Shown here piece after piece: positions 44,129 through 54,130 of a DNA stretch of 64,000 bases. The position numbers were made by a program, and so were the translations under genes. Source of the DNA: Chinchilla lanigera (taxonomy: Eukaryota; Chordata; Mammalia; Rodentia; Chinchillidae). Location of the stretch: the NCBI RefSeq assembly GCF_000276665.1, contig NW_004955480.1, positions 7,216,565-7,280,564 of the forward strand, read 5' to 3'. Numbering within the stretch: position 1 is the stretch's first letter; the number at the start of each line of letters is the position of its first letter. Below the pieces are notes generated by a model, which was not told the DNA's origin, did not search any database, and was given only the letters and a program-made list of their open reading frames with translations.

Positions 44129-44171
44129 ATTGCATTCCATCCAGGACGAGCATTAGTCCCTGGAATGCAAT
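44129..44171. repeat. Short inverted repeat
   Basis: ATTGCATTCCA (44,129-44,139) and TGGAATGCAAT (44,161-44,171) are perfect 11-bp inverted repeats. A possible inner CCAGG/CCTGG pairing would extend the stem with a small bulge. Confidence 0.85.
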
Positions 44172-45039
44172 AAATTATAGGAATGAATGATTTGAAAGAA
44201 GATAGTAAAAGAAAGGGCATTTTAGACAGTGAGAACTTTGCTGGATGCGGGAGGGTGCTCCTTGGCCTCTCTCTAAGCTAGAAGAGCTGAGAGTTTCTAT
44301 CTGAGATCCATACAAAGTAGCACTGACTTGGTAGAATGAAGTCTAACTCTGAAGGGCCTGAATATCTAGGTAAAGGAGGTAAATTTACTAAGCTGACCAA
44401 TGGGAGCCCATGGCCATCTATAGGATTTGCAGTAACTAACATGGATATATGATTTCTAACCCAGCCACCTTGAACCCACTGGGCTCCTGCATTACCCCAA
44501 TGTATCCTCCTGGCCAATCCAAGTCAAGTTCTAGATCTGAATGCCACAGTCTCAGTAATTTGATATTCTTCAGACATTGAGAATGAGGTCAGTACTGGAA
44601 TGGAAAGCCTCCTCTCTCCTTTTTCATTAGTGATCTGTAACTGTTGGTGCACAGCATGGGTCCACTTATCCATGTAGCCATTGCCTTGGAAAATCCAGGT
44701 TCTTCGTACTGACTGAATCACACAGTGAACTACCAGATAGACAGTGATGTGCTGAAGCTGGCTCGCACATGCAGAGGGTGCACATCTCTTCCCCACCCTG
44801 TGTAATACAGGCAGTCCAACATGGTCCTGAGTGGGTGTATTCACACCACAGGAAAGGGCAAATATTGCAAATCAGGACTCTCTACCCCACCCCCAAATGC
44901 TTCATTTTTAAACATTTACTACATGACTATGGCACAGTTTAGTGTGAAGCACAGGAGAACAGTTCTCTGATGGAGCTGGGAGGAAGATTTCTACCTCAAA
45001 AAAACAAGTATTTCTTTTGATCAACCTCAACAAAACATC
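44172..45039. other. Unassigned sequence
   Basis: No repeat family is recognised. The minus-strand frame at 44,524-44,844 (106 codons) has no known domain. Confidence 0.5.
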
Positions 45040-45740
45040 ACACATATGGAATGGCTGAGATTATAGAGGCTAAGGACAACAAACAAGTGAGGAGGCGGGG
45101 CAGTTAGAACTTTCATATATTGATGACAGAAGTACAAAATAACACAAGTATGGACATCTCCTTGGTAGTTCTTTGTAAATTGAATCTTACATCTACCCCT
45201 ATGATCTCCCAGTTCTACTCCTAGGTATTTTCCCTACAGAAATAAAGACTCATGTCCACAGAAAGACTTATGTGAGAATAGTTAGTGCAGCTTATTTTCT
45301 TTCAATAATGCCCAGATACTATGGCAAGACATGGATGAACAATTTAACTTTTTCCACACACAGCAATAGAAAGGAAGGAGCCATAGATCTAGGTAACGAT
45401 GTCTAAGGCTTTCAAAAGTGTTATGCTTCATGAAAAAAGCCAAAGCAATCACAACAACAACAATAATAATGACAATAACAATAGCAAAAACCAATGAACA
45501 CACAATGATGATTCCATTATATGAACTTCAAGACAGGCAAGCCCATGCATCTATGGTAATTGATCAAAACAGAGACTATGTCTGGGCTCTGTGGGGTGGA
45601 ATGGGCAGGCAATGAGCCTGAGAGAATCTTCTAGAAATGTTCATATTTTGATAAATTTGGCATTTACATGAGTGCGTACATATTTCAAACTTGATATCCA
45701 CACATTTTATACCATATAAATATTGCCTAGACATTAAAAA
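45040..45740 (+). mobile_element. L1M LINE 3' region
   Basis: 'GAACTTTCATATATTGATGA', 'CCAGTTCTACTCCTAGGTAT', 'AGACTCATGTCCACAGAAAG', 'ATTCCATTATATGAACTTCA' and 'GAGAATCTTCTAGAAATGTT' follow the order of an old L1 ORF2 end and 3'UTR in plus orientation. A local AAC/AAT triplet run (45,450-45,485) has grown inside it. The frame is broken. Confidence 0.8.
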
Positions 45741-45952
45741 TAGTGGGGCCCATGTTCTTGAATGTAGATGACTGGATTGAGGTCTTACTTTTGTAGTCTT
45801 TGTAGTATAGGTACCAAACATTTGCAATCAGTCAGTGTGGAGTTTACATTTTATCAGCTCTGTGATTTGACAGGAGTTATAGCCACTGTGAATTTTAGTT
45901 CAGTAATCTGAAATGACATAGGGAAGATATACGCCCTTATTGTTTCAACCAG

Positions 45953-46359
45953 TGTCTTAGTTACTTTCTTGTTGCTGAGATGCAATGCCTGATACCCATA
46001 ATTTAAGTTAGGAAAGGCTTAGTCTGGCTCACGGCAGGTAGACATTTCAGTCTATATTCCACTGGCTCCATGGCAGGATGGCATGGCAGGGCCATGGCAA
46101 ATGAAGAGCACCTTCATGGCATGAAAGCAGAAAGCCAAGAGAGATCAAGAGAAAAGGGAGGGAGTTACACCCTTCTAGGTTACACTCTGAGCGACCAATC
46201 TTCTCCAACCAGGCTTCACCTCCCAAATCACATTTAGCTATAAGCTCAGTGGACTAATCCACTTGTGAGTATCGTACTCCCCATGATGCAATCACCTTGC
46301 AAAGCTCCACCTATGAGCCCATGGGGCTTTGAGGGGACATCTAGGTATAAAACATAACA
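45953..46359 (-). mobile_element. MaLR-type LTR, complete, longer variant
   Basis: It runs TGTCTTAGTTACTTTCTTG to AAAACATAACA on the plus strand. It shares the outer ends with the LTRs at 351 and 37,698 but has a longer centre with 'CCACCTATGAGCCCATGGGG' near its right side. The flanks ACCAG (45,948-45,952) and ACCAT (46,360-46,364) are a TSD with one change. No internal viral region is present. Confidence 0.85.
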
Positions 46360-46364
46360 ACCAT

Positions 46365-46719
46365 CAATTCCATAGGCCTATTACTGAGCACATCGATCTG
46401 GGAAACAGTAGTGAAACAGATACTCTTCCCCTTCCCTGTGGATCATTCTTCTGATGCTCATATCTGTGGGGGTCATGTGGCTGCAGGGGAGAAGACAGCA
46501 CATTGACTCACCGGAGAACATCTGCCCAGAGGGCAGAACATTGACCCTGTGCCTACAGGACACGCCCTACTCAGCCCTACCTCAGCCATGCTGGCCAGCT
46601 GAGATGGTCCATCTGTGCCAGTTCTGGTTTTTCTACAGAAGCAAGATATCCTGATTCTGGAAGTTGGGTAATTTATTCACTTTTTCTCAAACACATTACA
46701 GGCAAACATTTAAGGTTGT
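46365..46719. other. Unassigned sequence
   Basis: No gene or repeat family is recognised. Confidence 0.5.
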
Positions 46720-47120
46720 GACCTCTTACAGAGTTTGTTCATTTATACAAAAAGTATTTATAAGCTCCATATGTGGGCTAGACATTGAGCCAAGCACTAG
46801 AAATCAGTGAACAAACAGACAATAACCCTGTCTCTGTAGAGACAGCATATTAGTGGAAAAATAAACAAATTATGTAGTAGAATGTCAGAAAAGAAATGTG
46901 TGCCATGATAAAAAATAAATCAAGTTAAGGGGCCATAACTTTAGAGAAAAGGGCCAGAAAAACCTCTTTGCATAGTTTTGAGCAGAGGCCTAAAGGAAAG
47001 GTGTGGGCCAGGTGGATATCTGAGTAAGAGATGTACAGGATGTAGGAAGAGCAAGTGCAAATGTCCTGGGGTGGGAGTGTGTTTAGATGAGCAGCAGACA
47101 GCCAGGGAGCATGACTCCAC
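46720..47120 (-). mobile_element. L2 LINE 3' region, reverse
   Basis: 'TTGAGCCAAGCACTAGAAAT', 'CAGTGAACAAACAGACAATA', 'AACCTCTTTGCATAG', 'TTGAGCAGAGGCCTAAAGGA' and 'AGCAAGTGCAAATGTCCTGG' follow the antisense L2 order over 400 bp. It is the best-preserved reverse L2 in the window. Confidence 0.7.
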
Positions 47121-48239
47121 CCATTCTATAAATGCTCATTAAGCATGTAGAAAATAATGAGTACACATTTGTCCAGGGAAAGTATTTTTAAATTCTGTTC
47201 CATCTATAATATCACATTCACATATATCTACTAATGACACCAGCACTGAGAAATGAATAATTTCCAAACTTTAAAAATGAGTTATAAGAAAAGCCTTTCA
47301 TTGGCAAATTGGAATTATTCCCTTTTACGGATTTTAGTCAACCTTCTGGAATATCTCATTGGCCCAAACATTATGTGGACTTGACCTTTCTATGACTTAC
47401 TAAACATATTTGATTATTTTTAAAGATTATAATGCTCTGAGATTGACATGAAGGTGTGTTTTCTAAAATGAATACGTGTGTGTGTGTGTGTGTGTGTATG
47501 TGTACATATATTGTCCAACAACTAAGCATTTGAAGGAACAAGGGCCCTGACATGTTTTCTTTATTACTGTTTTAGTCTCCCTATAAGTAAAATATAAATG
47601 GGTGATCGACTTTCACATCCTATTTGAAATACTCCATGAAGTTCGGTGAGCCACTCAGTTTACAGTATTTTCCCGAATTGTTTCCATGGTCTTGCAATTT
47701 TGCTTTCTGGGAAAGTAGGATGTTGCTAATTTCACCCCCAGTTGTCTTCTGTTTCAGTTACTTTCTTATAAATCAGCAGGTTTGGTGGTCCTTACAGAGG
47801 TCCATCAGACTCAATCTGAAAATGAGCCCAGCCTTGGAAGTACCCTTCCCAGCACTGCTGCTAGAGCATTAAGATGCAGCTCAAAAATTCAAAGCCAGTT
47901 ACTGATCTCTATTCTAATCAGTTTCAAGACTTAGGCTGTGTAATTTTATTTCATTATAAAATTGGAAATTGCTCTGTAAAAGCGGAGTTAGTGTTAATGT
48001 GCTTAGCATATAAAAAATTTGTCAACATTTCCCCTAAAGAAGTTATACCTTAAAAACTTAATCCAGTTTAAGAAACTTAACATGAATTCCTTTCTATTTC
48101 AATGTCAACCAAAGAGGTCAAAATGGAATGCTGCCAGATAAGAATATCAAAGGTGCATGCCTTTCCCCATAATTTCATCAGGCTGTACTCCCCCATGTCC
48201 CATTAGTATTCCTGTTAGTTGAATTCTAACCACCCTAAC
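47121..48239. other. Unassigned sequence
   Basis: It contains the microsatellite at 47,475-47,502. The block at 47,880-48,080 is free of recognisable repeats. No gene is recognised. Confidence 0.5.
47475..47502. repeat. (GT)n microsatellite
   Basis: A nearly perfect GT tract. Confidence 0.92.
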
Positions 48240-48400
48240 TCTGCTAATTAAAAGCCAGGGAAATGACCTAGGGCAAGTTACCTAACCTTTCACTGCACCA
48301 GCTTTGTTTTCTATAAAATGTTGATAAGGACAGCACCTCTTCCGTGTAAAGTGCTTTCCACATTACCAAGAACATAGCAAACCTCTAATGAAAGTATTAA
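48240..48400 (+). mobile_element. MIR SINE
   Basis: 'GGGCAAGTTACCTAACCTTT', 'TTTTCTATAAAATGTTGATA' and 'GTAAAGTGCTTTCCACATTA' are in plus-strand MIR order. Confidence 0.78.
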
Positions 48401-49166
48401 CAGTTACTACTTGTGTGATCCTTTGACAGGATTAGGCTCAACTATGGGTAACAGAATGTACAAAATAATTGTGTTTTAAACAAAATGAAGTTGTATTGTT
48501 ATGAATGCCTGGGAATCCAGCTCTCACAAGGATGCACCAAGCTCGGTAGAGACAAAGCTTTTGACCTATTACTGCCAGTATTAACACATCAGATCAGATC
48601 TAGAGTCCAAGATAACTGGTCCAGTCCAGATGCAGCCCGTATTAGTGCACATCTCACTGGCTAGACTTGGTCACATGATCACACTTAGTTGCCAGGGAGA
48701 CTGTAATATATAAACTATGATATATCTTCTGAGGCAATCCTGTGCTCAGCTAATGTCCCAGGGTCCAATTACTGCTAAAGAATACGAGAACAATCACCTT
48801 TGCTCTGTCACATTTCTCAGAGCATAAGCCAGGCTGTTTTTATGAAACTGTCCTCTGCTACTTGGATTCTTCTTCCATTGGCTCTTTTACTGTAGAACAT
48901 TCAGTGATGCATGCTGAGTATCCTGAACCTGATTTTTTGGCTAGCAATGTTCAGTTGCTTACACTTGTCCAAGCAGCCATGTCCTCCATCAGGGCTATTG
49001 CAGATATCACTCACGGGACTTCCTGCTTCTGCTTATTGCATCCGACAGCCAGAGAAAGCTTGCAAATGTGGGGATCAGGTCAAGTTGCTCCCCTCTTTGA
49101 CATGTTCCAAAGGTTTCTCTTATTACACCAAAGATAACCTAAAACTTTGGTGTGCCTTATATCATC
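48401..49166. other. Unassigned sequence
   Basis: No repeat family is recognised. Overlapping plus-strand frames at 48,862-49,171 have no known motif. Confidence 0.5.
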
Positions 49167-49168
49167 TA

Positions 49169-49324
49169 TGAGGGGTGCGGAAAACATAAAGGAAAATTTT
49201 AAAGTAAAAAAAAATTATAATAAAAGATAAAATGCCATTAACTCTCTAAAACTACTCCATTTTTCATTAAACACACTTATTCTATCATTCTTGCCACTTT
49301 CTCAAGCAGTTCTGGAAGTGTCTT
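49169..49324 (-). mobile_element. Mariner transposon 3' fragment, reverse
   Basis: Its reverse complement contains CACTTCCAGAACTGCTTGAG and then a tail collinear with the right-hand mariner's 3' region (compare 49,556-49,700). The outer end, TGAGGGGTGCGGAAAA after TA at 49,167-49,168, is a worn form of the terminal inverted repeat TGAGGTGTGATCAAAA. It stops exactly where the right-hand element begins. Confidence 0.72.
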
Positions 49325-49326
49325 TA

Positions 49327-49710
49327 TGAGGTGTGATCAAAATACCAAGAACGCTGCTGCTGAGCACCATCCATCAGACAGGGAGGCTTGTGAAAACACA
49401 GTGATGTGTCCTCATTCACCTTTTTCACTAGATCTGGTACTGTAAGACTTCTGGCTCTTCCCCAAAGTCAAAATGACCGTGAAAGGTAAATGTTTTGAAT
49501 TGATTCAGGGCATTTGAGGCAGCCATAAGAGCATAAGTAGACACTCATGAAAGAAGACTTCCAGAACTGCTTCGAAAGTGACAAGAACCATGGGCTAAGA
49601 GTATTTGAAGTTAGGGTGAGTATTTTAAAGGGGACTAATGGGAATGTGTCTTTTAATGTAATACATTTTTAAAAATTTAAGTATTCACTGTATTTGTTGA
49701 TCACACCTTG
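49327..49710 (+). mobile_element. Mariner transposon, internally deleted, both ends present
   Basis: It starts TGAGGTGTGATCAAAA after a TA (49,325-49,326) and ends TTGATCACACCTTG before a TA (49,711-49,712), which is mariner TIR and TA target usage. At 384 bp it is far shorter than an autonomous mariner (about 1.3 kb). The 49,550-49,640 part still resembles the last codons of mariner transposase but has stops. It cannot encode a transposase. Confidence 0.85.
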
Positions 49711-49713
49711 TAT

Positions 49714-49850
49714 ATGACCTGGCTCCACTCTAACTGCGACTTTACCTATATGTCATTTTTCATCACAATACTGCGGCCATATCAGCCTCCTCCCTGATTT
49801 GCCTAGCCTCCTAAGGAAGGGTTTTTCCTTATTCTCTTTGTATGCAAAAT
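49714..49850 (+). mobile_element. L2 LINE fragment
   Basis: 'TGACCTGGCTCCACTCTAAC' and 'GCGGCCATATCAGCCTCCTC' follow the L2 body order on the plus strand. Diverged. Confidence 0.5.
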
Positions 49851-50340
49851 GAAGCACAAGCTCAGAGAACAGGAGTCCTCTATCCCTGGTCAAGAGAAAT
49901 GGAGTCAGAATAAAGCCCTACAAGGAATTCTATATGTTTTGTAATGTAGCACTGATAAAATCAGGCTTCTGGACTGTGCCTCCAAGACTGGCAAATACCA
50001 GACATCTCAGAGAGGACGTTACAGATTTGGGCCTGGAAGCAGGGGCCCTTCCTATTGAGAGGCATCCGGAAAGGTGCATGGAAGGAGATGGAGGGAAGTG
50101 AGTCCACCACGAAGAGAACAGCAGAAACAGAATCCTAATGACAAAGCAGCTCAGGGCAGAGAAAAAAACAGTGAGTTCACCAGTGGGGCTTCATTAAAGG
50201 AAATATGGATGTGCAGTTCCTGCTTTTCAAGAGGCAGAGAGGACTCAGATGTTTGGTTAAAAGTTTGAGAATTATTTCATGTAAGATGGTGGCTTGAAAT
50301 GTACGTGGTAGAAACAGATGGTATAAAAAGCGCTTATAGT
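49851..50340. other. Unassigned sequence
   Basis: No gene or repeat family is recognised. Confidence 0.5.
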
Positions 50341-51420
50341 CCCTCAGACAAAAGACTTCTATCTAGAACACATAAAGAATTTTAAAAAATCAGGCCCCCA
50401 AAATTCAAACACCCAATACAAAAATGGGCATCTGAGATGAATACACACTTCACAGATAAAGAAATACAAACGGCAAATAAATATATGAAAACATGATCAA
50501 TACCATTGGTCATTTGAGAGACACAAATTAAAACAACAGTGTGATTCCATCTCATACCAGAAAGAATGGCTATCATCAAGAAATCAATCAATAACAAATG
50601 CTGGAGGGGTTGTGGGGAAAAAGGAATACTTCACTGTTGGTGGGATTGTAGACTGGTGAAACCACTGTGAAACTCAGTCTGGAGACTCCTCAGTAAACTA
50701 GGATTAGAGGTCCCATTCAACCCAACTTCTTCCCTTTTGGTTTTTTTTTTTTTTCCCAGAAGAGCTGAAAGCATCGTACCACAGTGATATGTGTACACCC
50801 ATGTTTATAGCAGTGCAATTTGTCATAGCTAAATCTTGGAAATAACCCAGATGCCCATCAACTGGGGAATGGATAAAAAAGATGTGGTATTTTTATACAA
50901 TGGAGTATTACTCAGCTATAAAGAAAGGTAAACTGGAGGCTTTTATGGTAAATGGATGCAACTAGGGGCCATATTCATAAGTGAAATAAATCAGACCCAC
51001 ATGTGTAAACATCATCTTGTCTCCCTAGTGTAAGAACCTGAAAGAGTAAATAAAATCTGAAAGGTACAGTATATATGTGAAAGGGAAAGAAACTCCTCAA
51101 AAGGAAAGAACAACTGGGATGGGGGAAAAGAGAAAAAAAGAAGGAAGGGAAAAAATATATATATATACTCACACACAATATAGCTAATTATACTACCAAT
51201 TTCTAGTGGTTTATTGAAAGGAACAGTTAATATGTAATTGTTTGATCAGTCTTACAAGCCTATATCTGGTTATCTGAGTAACCAATTTGAAGATAACTAT
51301 CTAATACAACAACCATTGTTAATTTCCTATAAACTGGTTTGAAATTCTGTATCATTTTTATTTTTTTTGCATTGTTTTATGACTTTGTTTTTGTTCTTTT
51401 CTCTTTAAAATAAAAAAAAA
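50341..51420 (+). mobile_element. L1 LINE 3' end: ORF2 C-terminus plus 3'UTR
   Basis: 'GACAAAAGACTTCTATCTAG', 'CCAATACAAAAATGGGCATC', 'CCATCTCATACCAGAAAGAA', 'ATGCTGGAGGGGTTGTGGGG', 'CACTGTTGGTGGGATTGTAG', 'CCCAGATGCCCATCAACTGG' and 'AATGGAGTATTACTCAGC' are in L1 ORF2 order. From about 51,030 a 3'UTR with GA-rich and ATATAT parts leads to an A-rich end. The frame is broken and a T-rich insertion lies near 50,740-50,755. The copy is 5'-truncated and dead. The 3'UTR matches 32,880-33,185. Confidence 0.93.
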
Positions 51421-52173
51421 GTATCTATAAGGCCGGAAGTGGAACTCCCCAAAAGAGGGGACTGGAAACAAGTCAGGCAGACGGAAGCACTTTGTGAAAA
51501 GGAAGGAAAGGAATGTTTGGATGGGAAGGAAAAGGGTTGGCAGAAGTAAGAGGGTGGAGCAAGAGAAAGATTCTAGGAAGAGACAGGAAGTACAAAAGTG
51601 TCAACAACTGAGAGCGCAGAGGAGAAAGCCAGCTGTGCCTGCCCCTCAACCCCCAGGGCAGGAATTGTTGTCAGGCAGATAAGAGGCAAAGCAGTCACGG
51701 GAGGATCTGGAGCCCTGGCTTGGCAAGGGCGTGTCGCTTGGCTAGAGATACAGATGCTGATAACTTTTTTTTTTTCCCCAGGAATCTTTATGATCTTGCT
51801 TGGTTCTTTTTTCTCCCCTCAACTGTCAAAGCATGACAAAGGTTCAAACTTTTGAAATAAGAAAAACCAAATAATGTTGCTACTACAGTTTGGGCAAAAT
51901 ATAAATACTAAACTAGAAGCAAACAGGAGAATTTCCAGGACCTACTCACATTTCAAATTTTATACACATATAAATATATTTATATGTGTGTGCGTGTGTG
52001 GTATGTGTGCATTTTCTATTTACAAAAAAAGTAGGCCTCTTCAAATGTTAATCAGTTACTAAATTTTATGAACTAAATTGAAAACCTTTTCAAGCCTATT
52101 GCCAAGTGTGTCAGAATTAAAGACATTTCTTCATCATAATCTTTGTTCTCATCCTGGTATGATACCTTCCTCC
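51421..52173. other. Unassigned sequence
   Basis: The start (51,421-51,740) is purine-rich, which explains the K/R/E-rich open frames there. No gene is recognised. A short TG/TA tract lies near 51,970-52,010. Confidence 0.5.
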
Positions 52174-52225
52174 TTTCCCTTCCCTTCCCTTCCCTTCCCT
52201 TCCCTTCCCTTCCCTTCCCTTCCTT
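52174..52225. repeat. (TTCCC)n microsatellite
   Basis: About ten perfect TTCCC units. The minus strand reads (GGGAA)n, a homopurine run with G-triplets. Confidence 0.95.
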
Positions 52226-53739
52226 CTATTCTTTCCAAATATGGTAGGAAAATCTAAATATGTTTAAGAGTAAAAAGTAAATGATATCTTTTTAGATGCA
52301 TTTTGGTACTTTTCAGCTTTTAAAACTCCAACCTTCCTTTGAAAATCTGTACCACATTCAGCCCTTGGCCTTGCCTGGCATCCCCACACTGTCCAGGGCC
52401 CTCTTGCAAAGCCTGCCCATGTAGAGCTGCCTCGCTGCTGAGTGGGGACAGGCTGTGCCTTCAGGGAGAGGTCCACAAGGCCCAACTTCTTATCCCAGTT
52501 CTTGTTTCCTTGTGGTGAGGTGTTCCATTTATGAGAGTTTCTCTAAGTATCGCAAGATGTAAGGATGAATAGCAAATGATTATTCTCTGAATGCTTTTCC
52601 TCTTCAACTGGTTTGCCCTGTCTTTAGATTCCAGGTTCTCTCGGGAATCTCCTTCTTCATCCCTGTCTCTGAATCATGATTATGATTGAACCTCTACACC
52701 AGTCAAGCCTGGTTCAGTATTTAATCAATCTCGAATTACCCGCCGAGCTGTTGCAGCTCAGAAGTCAGTCCTGATGCCTCCCTAGGCTCTTTCCACTTGC
52801 ACTTAAAAACACTGTACCTTTTCAGTTCTTTTAAAAAATGTCTTTCTTTTTTTCCTTTTTGTCCTCTGCCCTTCCCAAAATATTTAAGCTTGTTGAAAAG
52901 AGCAGATTTTCTCAAGTGTTTGCAGACAAGCGAATAAGCTATTAAATCATAAAGGGGTTAGGAAGAGGATTTACTCTTTTCATGAAGCATATGAGAACTA
53001 AGGCTTAGAGGTTGTGGGAATGGCGTGGTGAAGAACTCTATGTTACAAAACCTTCCACTAGAGGAGCCTTGCTCACCAGAGTGAGGCAGAGGGAGTTTCA
53101 ATGCACCAGAGAGACAATGTCTTTTGCATAACAATCTAATCCTTCCATGTACTGGTGAATATTCATATTCTAGAGGTAGAAGTATCCATATTTTCCAATT
53201 TGTGGAAATAGGAAATGCAGATCAGCCCCTGGGAAATGTAATGCTGACTTCATTGTTTTCCATGGCCAAGATCTCTGCAGCCAAATTTCATTTTCATCCT
53301 TTTGTTTTTGTTTATACTGACATATGAGTGATCTGGGAGGTTGCAGACGCTGAACTCTAGGGCCTGAATGTGTTCAGATGACCTGGTTTGTAATAAGTGT
53401 GTGGTTGAAAATCAGTCTGTCCAATTATGCTCTGAATATTATTTTAGTCTCAGTGTTATAGCTATCTATATCTATTTCTCTATCTTCTATCTAATATTTC
53501 TATATCTAATCTATAATACATAGATTAGGCAGATATAATATTAAGTCTAAATCAGAATTACTGATATTAATGGTTTAAATATACCTAATGATTGTGTACA
53601 TTTAGAATATACAATGAATACATAAGTGTGGTATTGTACATACATACACATATGAAATGAGTTTCATAAGTGATTAATACATGAACTATACTTGGGGTGC
53701 TTTAATTATGTTAAGGCTTCCTAGAGAAAATAGGAAGGA
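52226..53739. other. Unassigned sequence
   Basis: No gene or repeat family is recognised. An imperfect (TATC/TATA)n tract lies at 53,455-53,530. Confidence 0.5.
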
Positions 53740-53890
53740 AATTGCTATTTATTAAAAACTGGGAAAGAATTTGCCCATATATAGAATCTCATATATCATA
53801 TATTTCTCATAATAATCCCAGAAAGTAGATGTTAGGAAACCAAATTACTGAGACTCAGTTCATTGCCCAGAATTGCTGGCCTGGGCTCAG
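53740..53890 (-). mobile_element. MIR SINE, reverse
   Basis: 'TTCTCATAATAATCCCAGAA', 'AGTAGATGTTAGGAAACC' and 'CTGGCCTGGGCTCAGG' follow the antisense MIR order. Confidence 0.65.
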
Positions 53891-54014
53891 GACTTTTCTA
53901 CGTCACTAGAGAGCTTGATCAGTTTCTTAGCCTCTCCTATTAGCAGGTTTGACTGTAGGAAGTATTGTAACACCGCACTCAGTTAAAAAACAAACAAGAA
54001 AGAGAAGCGATCAA

Positions 54015-54130
54015 TTCATGTGCCCCACAAACACTTATTAAACATGCCTACTGTGTGCTCAGTGTTCTAAGTATAGAAACGGTCAGTCAATATAGAGACC
54101 AGTGGCCCAGGAGAGATTTAGTAGTGAAGT
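54015..54130 (-). mobile_element. L2 LINE 3' end, reverse
   Basis: 'CAAACACTTATTAAACATGC', 'CTACTGTGTGCTCAGTGTTC' and 'AAACGGTCAGTCAATATAG' follow the antisense L2 terminal order. Confidence 0.65.
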
